Shown here piece by piece: positions 17,791 through 27,514 of a DNA stretch of 64,000 bases. The DNA comes from an uncultured Acetatifactor sp. Its GTDB lineage: Bacteria; Bacillota; Clostridia; Lachnospirales; Lachnospiraceae. Position 1 is the stretch's first letter. The number at the start of each line of letters is the position of its first letter. Under the pieces are notes generated by a model. The model ran no database searches. It had not been told where the DNA came from and saw only the letters and a list, made by a program, of their open reading frames with translations. Where the stretch lies: positions 186,001-250,000 of the forward strand of contig CAJUGH010000002.1 of NCBI GenBank assembly GCA_910586215.1, read 5' to 3'. Made by a program: the position numbers and the translations under genes.

Positions 17791-18309
17791 GTGGCCAGTC
17801 TGATGGAAAACCTGATAGGAGTGCTGGAAGAGGAGAGTATCCAGTACGAGGGACTTCTGGAGTTATCCCAGAAAAAAACGCCAGTCATTGTGAGCGGCGA
17901 TTTAGAAAAATTACAACAGATCACGGATGAGGAACAGGAAGTGGTAGGCAGGATCAACCGCCTGGAGAAAAGCAGGACGGAGGTCGTTGCAGATATCGCC
18001 AATGTGTTGAACAGGGATGTTGCGAACATGAAGCTGTCAAATCTGATCGGAATGCTGGCAGGCAGGCCCGCAGAGCAGGCACTGCTTGCAGGTGTCCATG
18101 ACAGGCTGCGCACTGCTGTCCGGGGATTGCAGCGGGTCAATGAGCAGAACAGGGAACTGCTGGCCGAGGCACTGGAACTGGTGAATTTTGAGATGGGCAT
18201 GCTCCAGGCCGCCAAGCTGGCGCCGGAGACAGCCAATTATACCAGAGGGGCCTACAGCAGTGGTGATACCATGGGGGTGTCCAGCAGGGGATTTGACGCG
18301 AAGCAGTAG
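17791..18309 (+). CDS. flgN: Flagellar export chaperone FlgN
   Basis: A 172-residue, mostly helical protein of the FlgN family, which binds FlgK and FlgL before export. It has long amphipathic helices (EEESIQYEGLLELSQKKTPV and the LQQITDEEQEVVGRINRLE segment), as in other FlgN proteins. The start is probably GTG 17791, eight bases after the flgM stop, with AGGAAG upstream; ATG 17803 is an alternative. Location between flgM and flgK supports the call. Confidence 0.85.
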   Translation: MASLMENLIGVLEEESIQYEGLLELSQKKTPVIVSGDLEKLQQITDEEQEVVGRINRLEKSRTEVVADIANVLNRDVANMKLSNLIGMLAGRPAEQALLAGVHDRLRTAVRGLQRVNEQNRELLAEALELVNFEMGMLQAAKLAPETANYTRGAYSSGDTMGVSSRGFDAKQ

Positions 18310-18350
18310 CCTTAGGGCGCAGTGCCCTGTGAATATGTGAGGTGATAGTT

Positions 18351-20099
18351 ATGCCATTAATGGGTAGTTTATATATAGGAGCATCCGGATTACAGACACA
18401 TCAAAATGCGCTGAATACCACAGCGCATAATCTGTCTAATGTAGATACCACTGGTTATGTGCGGCAGCAGGTTCAGCTTACCGGCAAACCATATATCACG
18501 TTATCTGTGGATCCCAAGGCTGTGAATAACAAACAGTACGGCCTGGGAGTCAACTATACCCGGGTAAAACAGGTCAGGGATTATTTCCTGGACAAATCCT
18601 TCCGCAAGGAGTCCGGACGGAGTATGTTCTATGAAGTGAATACGGAAGTGCTGGAAGAGATTGAAGGCCAGCTTGGGGAAATGAATGGGGAAGCATTCCA
18701 GACCACTCTCTCAGACCTGTGGACGGCAGTCCAGGAGCTGGCCAAGGATCCGGCCAGTTCTGTGACCCAGGGGATGCTGGTACAGCGGGCTTCTGAGTTC
18801 ATTGAGCGTGCCGGTGCCGTGTACGACGGACTGTCGGCATACCAGGACAATCTGAATGCCCGTGTAAAGAGTGAGGTTAACAAGATCAACAAATACGGCC
18901 AGCAGCTCCTGGTGCTCAATGACAAGATACGGGCCATCGAGGCAGGCGGTATTGAGCATGCCAATGACCTCAGGGATGCCAGGAACCAGATCCTGGATGA
19001 ATTGGGTAAACTCACGGACATGTCCTACAAGGAGGACATCAATGGGGATGTGTCCGTACAGATAGAGGGCGTGGACTTCGTGAAGGCGGGGATCTGCTAT
19101 GAGATCGGTCTCCATGAGGATACCACCACAGGGTTCTACACACCCTTCTGGCCCCAGAATGCCACTTATAAGCTTATGCCGAACGGCAGCAAGGAATATG
19201 ACCCTGTGGGAGCTGAGGTATTTGACCTGGAGCGGGAGATTTCCACAGACTTGAACACGGATATCGGCGGCTTGAAGGCCATACTTCTGGCCCGTGGCGA
19301 TCACAGGGCGGATTATACGGACCTGGCCCGTGGCGGGGATTATTATGACAAGAAGATATCACAGTCACTGGTCATGAATGTCCAGGCAGAATTTGACCAG
19401 CTGATCCACAGTGTGGCCACCAGGATGAATGAAGTCCTGGCAGATGCTGCAGGGGTAGTCAAAGGGGATCTTACCCTGGCAGACGGGTCTACCCTGCAGA
19501 ATGTACAGTATTGCAAGGTGGATCCTGATGGCTATATGCGCAGGGAAGACGGAAGTCCTATCCAGCTATTTTCCAAGATCGCTACGGCAGGGTACCAGAA
19601 GGTGACGGCCACGGATAAGGATGGTAACACAGGAGAGTACTGGGTATACAATGAGGAAGACCTTGAAGTGACGGATTCCCTTTACACCGTGAAGAACCTG
19701 GGCATTGACATTGAACTGATGCAGAAGCCTTCTGTCCTGGGATTCCGGAAGAAGGATGGCTCTGAGGATGTGGAGACGGCAGAGAAGCTGAAGGACGTAT
19801 TCACAGAACAGTCCTATAAGCTGAATCCCAATGTGGAGAAGCGGACCACCCTGGGGAATTATTACAAGGATCTGGTGTCCCAGGTGGCCAATACCGGCTA
19901 TATGAGCTGCAGCATCTACACCAACCAGGTCAGCACTGTGGAATCCATCTGTAGTGCCAGGGAGCAGGTCATCGGTGTGTCTTCCGATGAAGAATTGTCC
20001 AATATGGTCAGGTTCCAGAATGCCTACAATGCGTCCAGCCGGTACATCAATGTGATCAGCGAAATGCTGGAACATATCATCACTACACTGGGTGCCTAA
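18351..20099 (+). CDS. flgK: Flagellar hook-associated protein FlgK, first copy
   Basis: A 582-residue hook-filament junction protein. The N terminus carries the flagellar rod/hook signature (GASGLQTHQNALNTTAHNLS) and the C terminus the paired helix (NMVRFQNAYNASSRYINVIS); together they form the D0/D1 domains. The middle is the variable surface region. ATG 18351 follows GAGGTGAT. A second FlgK-type gene follows directly, and the two differ strongly in the middle, so this is an old paralogue pair rather than a recent duplication. Confidence 0.9.
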   Translation: MPLMGSLYIGASGLQTHQNALNTTAHNLSNVDTTGYVRQQVQLTGKPYITLSVDPKAVNNKQYGLGVNYTRVKQVRDYFLDKSFRKESGRSMFYEVNTEVLEEIEGQLGEMNGEAFQTTLSDLWTAVQELAKDPASSVTQGMLVQRASEFIERAGAVYDGLSAYQDNLNARVKSEVNKINKYGQQLLVLNDKIRAIEAGGIEHANDLRDARNQILDELGKLTDMSYKEDINGDVSVQIEGVDFVKAGICYEIGLHEDTTTGFYTPFWPQNATYKLMPNGSKEYDPVGAEVFDLEREISTDLNTDIGGLKAILLARGDHRADYTDLARGGDYYDKKISQSLVMNVQAEFDQLIHSVATRMNEVLADAAGVVKGDLTLADGSTLQNVQYCKVDPDGYMRREDGSPIQLFSKIATAGYQKVTATDKDGNTGEYWVYNEEDLEVTDSLYTVKNLGIDIELMQKPSVLGFRKKDGSEDVETAEKLKDVFTEQSYKLNPNVEKRTTLGNYYKDLVSQVANTGYMSCSIYTNQVSTVESICSAREQVIGVSSDEELSNMVRFQNAYNASSRYINVISEMLEHIITTLGA

Positions 20100-20229
20100 G
20101 TAGAAGCTTTTTGAGGCGGTCCGGGCGGTACCCATAGGAAATAAAGGATTTGCCAGGGCGGGAGCAGGTATCAGCCACAGGCGGGATGATCCCGTGGAAT
20201 TGTGGCCGCAAGGAAAGGGGACGGAAGAA

Positions 20230-22230
20230 ATGCCTTCACAGTTTTTCGGATTAAATATAGCATATACGGGGCTGCTGGCCAGCAATGCGGCGCTGAACAC
20301 GACCTCCAATAATATTGCAAACGTGCAGACAGAAGGATACAGCAGGCAGAAGGTGAACCAGCAGGCAGCCCAGGCCCTGCGGATCTTCCAGAGTTATGGC
20401 TGTGCCGGGGCAGGTGTGGAGACCCTGTCCGTGGAACGGATCCGGGATGAATTCTATGACCACCGGTATTGGAGGAACAATGCAAAGGTGGGAGAGTACG
20501 ACCAGAAGCAGTACTATATGCAGCAGATAGAGACTTATTTTGACGACAATGGCAAGAATGCGGGTTTCAAGACAGTGTTCAACCAGTTCATGATCACGGG
20601 ACTGCAGGAACTGATGAAGAATCCGGACTCCGCAGACGGCAAATCCCAGTTTGTGGGAAATGCGGGGGCCTTGCTGGAATATTTTAACGGTCTTGCCGGG
20701 AACCTGGAGAAGGTCCAGGATGATGTGAATGAGGAAATCAAGCAGAAGATAGATGAGATCAATTCCCTGGCAGGGGAGATCGCCACTTTGAACAAACAGA
20801 TCAATACCATTGAACTGACTGGCGTGAAGGCCAATGAACTGCGGGACAGGCGGGCGCTTCTCCTGGATCAGCTCTCCCAGGTGGTGGATGTGGAAGTGAA
20901 GGAGACTCCCATTGTTGACACCAACAACCCGGACAGGGAGACCGGGGGGAACCACTTTGTAGTGAAGATTGCCGGTGGCCAGGTCCTGGTGGATGACAAT
21001 GAATACAACCGCTTAGAGTGTGTGGCCAGGAAGTCCAATGAAAAAGTGAACCAGACAGACATTGACGGCCTGTATGATGTGTACTGGGAGAACGGTGAGG
21101 AGTTCAACCTCTACAATGCTTCCATGGGCGGTGCACTGAAAGGCCTGGTGGAACTGCGGGACGGCAACAACGGGGAGAATTTTAACGGGATTGTGTCTGA
21201 GATCGGCCAGAATGCCGTGGGTGCCCAGACTGTCACCATCCAGGTGGGGAAAAGCTATCTCATGGATTTGAACAAGTGTAACCTATCCGACCAGGGAGGC
21301 AAGATCACCCTGTGGAACCAGGAGTTCTATTATGATTCCTGGGAGTACACTATCAGTTATGACGACAACGGGGAGGCAGTTTACAGCTATACCTTTGCCC
21401 TCTCTCAAGAGAAGGAACTGAATCCCTGGCCTGTCACCAATGACAAGGTGGGAAAGAGTGCCTCCATCGGGGAGGATATCTCCTACCAGGGCGTTCCCTA
21501 TTATATGCAGCAGATGAACGAATGGCTGCGTACCTTCTCCCAGAAGTTCAATGATATCCTTAAGCAGGGGTATGGAACCAACAGCGAACCTGGGATTCAT
21601 ATGTTCACTGCAGACTGGGCTACAGATGACAAGCAGTATGAGTTTCCCAGTGATTACCGGTATGACACTTTTACCTATGAGGTGTACCAGGAGAGGGTGA
21701 AGAAACGGACAGATGAACTGCTGAATGCCAATCCGGGAATGACACAGGCCGAGGCAGAAGCCCAGGCGAAGAAAGAGTCTGCCTTTACAGTGGGGGACGA
21801 TGACGACAGTTATTACCAGATGACTGCTAAGAATGCAAGCATTGTGGATGCCATGGAGAAAGATCCGGGCCTGCTGGCCACCCGCTACGATAAGGCAGAC
21901 GGTGTAGAACAGAACGACTTGCTGGAGGATCTGAAGCGGCTGGCCACCGACAAGGAGAAGATGTCCTACCGGGGCTGTTCTGCCTCCGAGTTCCTGCAGT
22001 GTATCCTGTCCGATGTGGCCTTGAATACAAATCGTGCCAATATCTTCTATAAGAGTTTCAGCGATATATCCGGCACCATTGACATGCAGAGGATCTCCAT
22101 ATCAGGTGTGGATGAGGACGAGGAAGCCGTGAACCTGGTGAAATACCAGAACGGATATAATCTGGCCTCCAGGATGATCCAGACACTGACGGAAATCTAT
22201 GACAGGCTGATCCTGCAGACTGGTGTATAA
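20230..22230 (+). CDS. flgK: Flagellar hook-associated protein FlgK, second copy
   Basis: A 666-residue FlgK-type protein with an N-terminal signature (GLLASNAALNTTSNNIANVQ) and a C-terminal helix (EEAVNLVKYQNGYNLASRMI). It is longer than the first copy because of a bigger central domain, with an acidic segment DDDDSYY near residue 530. ATG 20230 is preceded by AAAGGGGACGGAAGA. The two copies may occupy separate positions in the hook-filament junction or be used alternatively; neither is shown by sequence. Confidence 0.88.
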   Translation: MPSQFFGLNIAYTGLLASNAALNTTSNNIANVQTEGYSRQKVNQQAAQALRIFQSYGCAGAGVETLSVERIRDEFYDHRYWRNNAKVGEYDQKQYYMQQIETYFDDNGKNAGFKTVFNQFMITGLQELMKNPDSADGKSQFVGNAGALLEYFNGLAGNLEKVQDDVNEEIKQKIDEINSLAGEIATLNKQINTIELTGVKANELRDRRALLLDQLSQVVDVEVKETPIVDTNNPDRETGGNHFVVKIAGGQVLVDDNEYNRLECVARKSNEKVNQTDIDGLYDVYWENGEEFNLYNASMGGALKGLVELRDGNNGENFNGIVSEIGQNAVGAQTVTIQVGKSYLMDLNKCNLSDQGGKITLWNQEFYYDSWEYTISYDDNGEAVYSYTFALSQEKELNPWPVTNDKVGKSASIGEDISYQGVPYYMQQMNEWLRTFSQKFNDILKQGYGTNSEPGIHMFTADWATDDKQYEFPSDYRYDTFTYEVYQERVKKRTDELLNANPGMTQAEAEAQAKKESAFTVGDDDDSYYQMTAKNASIVDAMEKDPGLLATRYDKADGVEQNDLLEDLKRLATDKEKMSYRGCSASEFLQCILSDVALNTNRANIFYKSFSDISGTIDMQRISISGVDEDEEAVNLVKYQNGYNLASRMIQTLTEIYDRLILQTGV

Positions 22231-22271
22231 AATATGGTTTGTGACGTTAAGGCGCGTAGGGAGGTATAAAC

Positions 22272-23861
22272 ATGAGAATTACGAACAAGATTATGCAGCG
22301 GAATAATCTTTCCAATATCAATACCAACAAGATATACCAGGACAAATTAAGTACCCAGATGTCCACCCAGAAGAAGATCAACAGGCCTTCCGATGACCCG
22401 GTCGTTGCCATTAGGGCCCTCCGGCTGCGCAGCAATGTGACAGAGGTCACCCAGTATTACAGCAAGAATATTCCTGATGCGGAGAGCTGGCTGGATCTCA
22501 CGGAGGACTCCTTAAAGAATCTGACTGGAATCTTAACAGATATGATCAAGCAGTGTGACAAGGGATCTAATTCCCCTCTGGAGACCAAGAACCGCCAGAT
22601 TATCCTGGAGCAGCTGAAGGGGCTGGCAGAAGGGGTTTATAGTACTGGAGATGCAGACTATGCAGGACGGTATATATTTACAGGTTTCCGCACGGATACG
22701 CCATTGAGCTTTGACAGGGAACAGACCATTCCCTATACCATCACGGAACAGGTGGATACCAGTGCTCTGGACAGTGTGGTCAAAGTGAATACGGACCAAC
22801 TGCTGAACTTGAATTCCAGCAACTACATGGATGCAGGCATGGATGTGAAGGATACCGACATTTCGAAGACGGAAGCCTACAGACTGCGGCTCGCCTACGG
22901 GGATTGCTCGGCGGATGGTTCCCAGGTATCCATCTCTTTTAAGAAGGAAAATCCGGCGAATCCAGGACAGTATCTGGATGTCACATGGGGGGCAGGTGGA
23001 GCGGCTGCAGATGCCATTACTACCATGCATCCCTATGACAATCCCGACCCTTATGCTACGGCTGCGGCTGATGATGATGCCTTGATCTATGTTCCCGAGA
23101 CAGGGGAACTGCTCATGGGGAAGAACCGATACAATGACTTGATGTCAGTGAAGGATAGTGATGCCACAACCGCCAACGAAGGGGAAATCCGTGTCACTTA
23201 CCAGAAAGAGCACTGGGTGGAAGGGGACCTGCGTCCGGAACATTATTTTGCTTGTACGGCCAATCCCGGCGATCCAGAGAAGGAGATTGCCTACAACAAG
23301 TCCTACCTTACTGACGGGACCAAGCACCAGGAGATTGAGTACGATGTGGGCTTCAACCAGAGAATCCGGGTGAACTCCACCGCAGATGAATGCTTTAAGC
23401 ATGGGATCGGCAGAGAGGTAGATGACATCATGACGGCCATGCAGAATGTGTTGGATCTGGAAGGGGTGGAAGCCAGCCTGAAATCCTTGTTGAAAGATGC
23501 GGAAGGGGATGAGGTAAAGACCAAACAGCTTACAGACCAGCTGGACGCAGTGGGCAAGGCTTTGACCTATGCCAAGAACAAGGAGCAGAAACTCTTTGAG
23601 GAAGGGATCACGGCTTTCCAGGGTTATCTGGATGATGCCAACCTGTGTATGACCAACTGCGGAAACAGAGGCAGCAAGCTGGAACTGTTCAAGAACCGCA
23701 GCCAGAGCCAGAAGACTTCCTTCGAGACCTTGAAGAGTACCAACGAGGATATTGATATTACGGAGGTGTTGATCAAGCTTAACAGTGCAGATCTGACCTA
23801 CAATGCTTCCCTGCTGGCTACTGGTAAGGTCATGCAGACTTCGCTGCTGAACTTCATCTGA
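22272..23861 (+). CDS. flgL: Flagellar hook-associated protein FlgL
   Basis: A 529-residue protein of the flagellin/FlgL family. The N-terminal helix has RITNKIMQRNNLSNINTNK and the SDDPVVAIRALRLRS segment typical of FlgL and flagellin; the C-terminal helix ends with LTYNASLLATGKVMQTSLL. FlgL is usually near 300 residues; the extra length is a central domain with acidic and aromatic patches. It links FlgK to the filament. GGGAGG lies 5 bases before ATG 22272. Confidence 0.9.
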   Translation: MRITNKIMQRNNLSNINTNKIYQDKLSTQMSTQKKINRPSDDPVVAIRALRLRSNVTEVTQYYSKNIPDAESWLDLTEDSLKNLTGILTDMIKQCDKGSNSPLETKNRQIILEQLKGLAEGVYSTGDADYAGRYIFTGFRTDTPLSFDREQTIPYTITEQVDTSALDSVVKVNTDQLLNLNSSNYMDAGMDVKDTDISKTEAYRLRLAYGDCSADGSQVSISFKKENPANPGQYLDVTWGAGGAAADAITTMHPYDNPDPYATAAADDDALIYVPETGELLMGKNRYNDLMSVKDSDATTANEGEIRVTYQKEHWVEGDLRPEHYFACTANPGDPEKEIAYNKSYLTDGTKHQEIEYDVGFNQRIRVNSTADECFKHGIGREVDDIMTAMQNVLDLEGVEASLKSLLKDAEGDEVKTKQLTDQLDAVGKALTYAKNKEQKLFEEGITAFQGYLDDANLCMTNCGNRGSKLELFKNRSQSQKTSFETLKSTNEDIDITEVLIKLNSADLTYNASLLATGKVMQTSLLNFI

Positions 23862-23989
23862 TGTGTGCGGCGGGGAATCTTAAGGCCGGGGATGCATAAA
23901 TGGTGGCAGGAAGATCCTGGCCTGTATAAGGAGGTATTCCATAACAGACCGGCAGAAAATTCCGGTGTAAGGTAACGGAAAGTGGGGTA

Positions 23990-24448
23990 ATGATGAAGAT
24001 TAATACGAAGATTTTCGGTGAGATTGACATCGCAGAAGACAAAATTATTCTTTTTGAAAATGGTATCGTTGGATTTCCGGAACTGAAACGGTTCGCCCTG
24101 CTCCACGATGAGGAGAAGGGGACGGACGTGGGGATCCGTTTCCTGCAGTCCCTGGATGAGCCGGGGTTCGCCATGCCGGTGATGGATCCGCTTGTGGTAA
24201 AACCGGATTACGACCCGGAGGTGGATGATGAACTGCTGGCTGCTGCAGGTCATGTCACCATGGACAACATCCTGGTGCTGGTGACTGTGACCATTCCCGG
24301 GGATCTGACCAAGATGAGCGTTAACCTCCAGGGACCGTTTGTCATCAACGTGGAGGAAAACAAGGCCTGCCAGGTGATCGTGGAGAAAGGGACGTATCCC
24401 GTGAAATTCCCCATCTATGATATCCTACAGGCGCGGAAAGGAGAGTAG
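23990..24448 (+). CDS. fliW: Flagellar assembly factor FliW
   Basis: A 152-residue protein matching FliW (GIVGFPELKRFALLHDEEKG, then FLQSLDEPGFAMPVMDP). FliW binds flagellin and CsrA; when flagellin is exported, free FliW sequesters CsrA and relieves translational repression of flagellin. It is directly followed by csrA, whose Shine-Dalgarno overlaps the fliW stop region, so the two are probably made in a fixed ratio. ATG 23993 is an alternative start. Confidence 0.93.
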   Translation: MMKINTKIFGEIDIAEDKIILFENGIVGFPELKRFALLHDEEKGTDVGIRFLQSLDEPGFAMPVMDPLVVKPDYDPEVDDELLAAAGHVTMDNILVLVTVTIPGDLTKMSVNLQGPFVINVEENKACQVIVEKGTYPVKFPIYDILQARKGE

Positions 24449-24452
24449 CGGG

Positions 24453-24674
24453 ATGCTGGCGTTATCGCGGAAAAAGAATGAAGCTATCGTGATCAACAAC
24501 AATATCGAAGTCACCATCCTGGAAGTGAAAGGTGACCAGGTGAAGATAGGCATCACGGCTCCCAAGGAGGTGCCTGTATACCGGAAGGAAGTGTATATGC
24601 AGATTCAGAACGCCAACCAGGAGGCGGTGGATGCAGGCGGCATGGAAGCCCTGCAGAATCTTCTCAAAAAGTAA
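24453..24674 (+). CDS. csrA: Carbon storage regulator CsrA
   Basis: A 73-residue RNA-binding translational regulator. The family opening MLALSRKKNEAIVI and the VKIGITAPKEVPVYRKEVY strand-helix segment are clear. CsrA binds GGA-containing hairpins at ribosome binding sites, classically that of flagellin. AAAGGAGAG (24437-24445) lies inside the end of fliW and gives the start. The pairing with fliW supports partner-switch control of flagellar synthesis. Confidence 0.95.
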   Translation: MLALSRKKNEAIVINNNIEVTILEVKGDQVKIGITAPKEVPVYRKEVYMQIQNANQEAVDAGGMEALQNLLKK

Positions 24675-24765
24675 AGTGCAGATAATGGCAGGCTGTCTGG
24701 GGCAGCAGCCAGGATATGACTGTATAGGTATGGCAGGGAGGCCGCATTTTTTTGGGCATCCCTGT

Positions 24766-24792
24766 TAATTTTTTAAGAAAAACTACCGATAA
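24766..24792 (+). promoter_or_regulatory. Probable sigma-28 promoter before flaG
   Basis: TAAT (24766-24769), 15 bases, then ACCGATAA (24785-24792) differs from the sigma-28 consensus by one base in each box. It is 81 bases before flaG and probably drives flaG and fliD. No gene is supported in the 199-base gap that contains it. Confidence 0.65.
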
Positions 24793-24873
24793 AGCAAGTA
24801 GATATAGGAAAGGGATGTGTAGAGAATATCCCATAATATCTTAAAAACAGAATTCACATGGAGGTGGGCGAAA

Positions 24874-25311
24874 ATGGCAATTGAACCGATTTCAAGCGTT
24901 ATGACCATGCAGGCACAGGGAAGTGTCGTACAAAGGACACAGGCCCCTGTCAAGACAGAGAGACCGGAGAGCAGTGCGACAAGCAGTGTGCAGGCGGCAG
25001 AGCAGGTTGACAAGACTACAAATGTGGTGGAGAATACCCGGGAGAAGGGGCAGGCTGACAGCGGGGAGAAGGGTAAGGACCAGCAGCAGGCGACCCATGA
25101 CCAGATCCGCAAGGCAGTAGAACAGATCAATAAGACCCTGGGTAATTCTGAGGCGGTATTCGGCATCCATGAGGATACCAACCGTGTCACCATCAAGATC
25201 GTAGACAAGACTACAAAGGAAGTGATCCGGGAACTTCCTCCTGAGAAAACCCTGGATATGATCGCGAAAGTGTGGGATCTGGCAGGGATTCTGGTAGACG
25301 AAAAACGTTAA
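24874..25311 (+). CDS. flaG: FlaG family flagellar protein
   Basis: A 145-residue protein. Residues 1-75 are polar and low in complexity; the C-terminal 65 residues are the FlaG domain (VEQINKTLGNSEAVFGIHED, then EVIRELPPEKTLDMIAKVW). FlaG proteins influence filament length in other bacteria. GGAGGTGGG lies before the start. It is placed between csrA and fliD, the usual neighbourhood for flaG. Confidence 0.88.
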   Translation: MAIEPISSVMTMQAQGSVVQRTQAPVKTERPESSATSSVQAAEQVDKTTNVVENTREKGQADSGEKGKDQQQATHDQIRKAVEQINKTLGNSEAVFGIHEDTNRVTIKIVDKTTKEVIRELPPEKTLDMIAKVWDLAGILVDEKR

Positions 25312-25336
25312 ACATCAGATTGGAGAGGTGAAGAGT

Positions 25337-26866
25337 ATGGCAATGAGACTGACAGGACTGATGTCCGGCATGGACACGGAGACGATGATCTCCCAACTGG
25401 TATCGGCCCGGAAGACAAAGGTGGACGATGCGAAGAAGGCCCAGAAGAAGCTGGAGTGGAAGCAGGATGCCTGGAAGACACTGAATACCAAGGTGCGCAA
25501 ACTGTTTGACGGGGCGCTGGGGAACATGCGTTTTGAAGGTTCCTTTATGAAGAAGACAACCAAAGTGTCCAACAGCAATGTGGTGTCTGTGATCACCGGC
25601 GAGGGAGCCATGAACAGTGTGCAGAGCCTGGAAGTGAAGGAACTGGCCAAGTCAGCTTATCTTACAGGTGCTGCTGTAGGGGATGGCAAAGGGGGATTTG
25701 ACAAGAGCACCACGTTGGGACGTCTTGGAGTTTCTGGCGAGAGCAGCTTCCAGGTAACCGTAGGGGAAGGGGAGAATGCCCAGACAAAAGAGATTACGGT
25801 AAATTCTGCCACAACAGTTGGTGAATTGCTCAGTCAGCTGAATGGAGCAGGGGTAACCGCGTCTTTTGATGAGAAAAACCAGAGATTCTTCATTGCCTCC
25901 AAAGAAACCGGTCTGGAAAATGATTTTAAGATTACAGCTGTTAAGGATGACGCAGGAAATGCGGATGGCAGCGAAGCGCTGATCAAGGCACTGGGCCTGT
26001 CTGAGGCAGACGGTGCCAAGAAGAATGCCCCGTCAGATGCCAAGATCCTGTTGAATGGCGTGGAATATACCTCTTCCAGAAATAGTTTTGAGATCAATGG
26101 GCTGACATTGAATGTAAATGCCAAAACGGCGGATGGAGAGACGGTGACCATCACCACCCAGGATGATACAGATGGCATTTACGATATGGTGAAGAATTTC
26201 TTCAAGGAGTACAATGAGCTGATCAATGAGATGGATAAGCTCTACAATGCGGATTCCGCCAGGGGATATGAGCCTCTCACCAGCGAAGAGAAAGAGTCCA
26301 TGACCGAGGAAGAGATCGAGGAGTGGGAGAAAAAGGTCAAGAGTGCTTTGCTTCGCAGGGACGGCACACTGGGAACTTTATCCAGTGCCATGAAAGAGAT
26401 CATGGTGTCAGGTGTAGAAGTAGATGGCAAGATGATGTACTTAAGCAATTTTGGCATTGAGACTCTGAGCTATTTTACGGCGGCTGACAATGAGAAAAAT
26501 GCATATCACATTGACGGTGACAGCGATGATGTGAATACTTCATCCAACGCTGATAAGCTTAGGGGTATGATATCCAGTGACCCGGATACGGTTGTTAGCT
26601 TTTTTACCACCCTGTCCAAGAACCTGTATGGCAAGATGCAGGAACTGATGGCTCCCACAGAGTACAGTTCTGCATTTACGATCTATGAAGACAAGAAGAT
26701 GAAGGAGGAATATGATGATTATACCTCTAAAATCAAGGATCTGGAGAAGAAGCTGACAGCTTACGAAGACCAGTGGTATGCCAAATTTGCTGCTATGGAG
26801 AGCGCTATGGCCAAGATGCAGAAGAGTGCCAGTGCAGTGACAAGTCTGCTGGGCGGCGGAATGTAA
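25337..26866 (+). CDS. fliD: Flagellar filament capping protein FliD
   Basis: A 509-residue cap protein that guides folding of flagellin at the filament tip. The N-terminal FliD domain has LTGLMSGMDTETMISQLVSA, and the C-terminal domain ends in a coiled-coil stretch (DYTSKIKDLEKKLTAYEDQW) and a Gly-rich tail. ATG 25337 follows GAGAGGTG with 6-base spacing. It is followed by a strong terminator, so flaG-fliD form one unit. Confidence 0.92.
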   Translation: MAMRLTGLMSGMDTETMISQLVSARKTKVDDAKKAQKKLEWKQDAWKTLNTKVRKLFDGALGNMRFEGSFMKKTTKVSNSNVVSVITGEGAMNSVQSLEVKELAKSAYLTGAAVGDGKGGFDKSTTLGRLGVSGESSFQVTVGEGENAQTKEITVNSATTVGELLSQLNGAGVTASFDEKNQRFFIASKETGLENDFKITAVKDDAGNADGSEALIKALGLSEADGAKKNAPSDAKILLNGVEYTSSRNSFEINGLTLNVNAKTADGETVTITTQDDTDGIYDMVKNFFKEYNELINEMDKLYNADSARGYEPLTSEEKESMTEEEIEEWEKKVKSALLRRDGTLGTLSSAMKEIMVSGVEVDGKMMYLSNFGIETLSYFTAADNEKNAYHIDGDSDDVNTSSNADKLRGMISSDPDTVVSFFTTLSKNLYGKMQELMAPTEYSSAFTIYEDKKMKEEYDDYTSKIKDLEKKLTAYEDQWYAKFAAMESAMAKMQKSASAVTSLLGGGM

Positions 26867-26935
26867 TTGGCGGCAGCTATGCATAGAAAGAGCTGCTGTG
26901 GAAGGAACATCCGGAATCTTCCAGGCAATCGGGAT

Positions 26936-26965
26936 CCCCGCAGCACCAGGTAAGGTGCTGTGGGG
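26936..26965 (+). terminator. Rho-independent terminator after fliD
   Basis: A 12-bp stem, CCCCGCAGCACC (26936-26947) with GGTGCTGTGGGG (26954-26965), encloses a 6-base loop and is followed by a short T-rich stretch. Confidence 0.75.
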
Positions 26966-26978
26966 TTTGCTGTCTTAT

Positions 26979-27008
26979 TTGACTTTATCCGGGAATGTGT
27001 GGTACAAT
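26979..27008 (+). promoter_or_regulatory. Sigma-A-type promoter before fliS
   Basis: TTGACT (26979-26984) and TACAAT (27003-27008) with 18-base spacing. With the terminator just upstream, this makes fliS a separate unit from fliD. Confidence 0.6.
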
Positions 27009-27130
27009 GTCTGACAGAAGAATATTGCGCTACCAGCTGGATTCAGGTGTGCAAAGACACCCCAGATCAAGGGTAAGCCTATGCTACAGACAATAATGGA
27101 TTTTGGATGACAGAAAGGCAGGATGCGGAT

Positions 27131-27514
27131 ATGCCATTACCAAATGCTTATGCACAGTATAACAACAGCAAGGTCTTGACAGCTTCCCCGGCAGAGCTGA
27201 CCATGATGCTCTATGACGGAGCCATCAAGTTCTGCAACATGGCCATTGTGGCAGTGGAAAATAAGGACATACAGAAGGCGCATACAAACATCACGAAGAC
27301 AGAGCGCATCATTGACTATTTCCGCCAGACCCTGGATATGAAATATCCGGTGGCAGAAGATTTTGACAGAGTGTACACTTACTTGAACCAGAGACTTGTG
27401 GAGGCTAATATCAAGAAGGATAAGGAGATTCTGGAGGAGGTCAATCAGCATCTTCGCACCATGAGGGAGACCTGGAGGGAAATCATAAAGAAGAACAAGG
27501 AGTCAGGGGTATGA
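27131..27514 (+). CDS. fliS: Flagellar export chaperone FliS
   Basis: A 127-residue helical chaperone that keeps flagellin unfolded until export. It has the family opening NAYAQYNNSKVLTASPAELT and the MLYDGAIKF segment. ATG 27131 is preferred because AAAGGCAGGA lies 8 bases upstream and the protein then begins as most FliS do; ATG 27107 would add eight residues. It overlaps the next gene by 4 bases. Confidence 0.92.
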   Translation: MPLPNAYAQYNNSKVLTASPAELTMMLYDGAIKFCNMAIVAVENKDIQKAHTNITKTERIIDYFRQTLDMKYPVAEDFDRVYTYLNQRLVEANIKKDKEILEEVNQHLRTMRETWREIIKKNKESGV

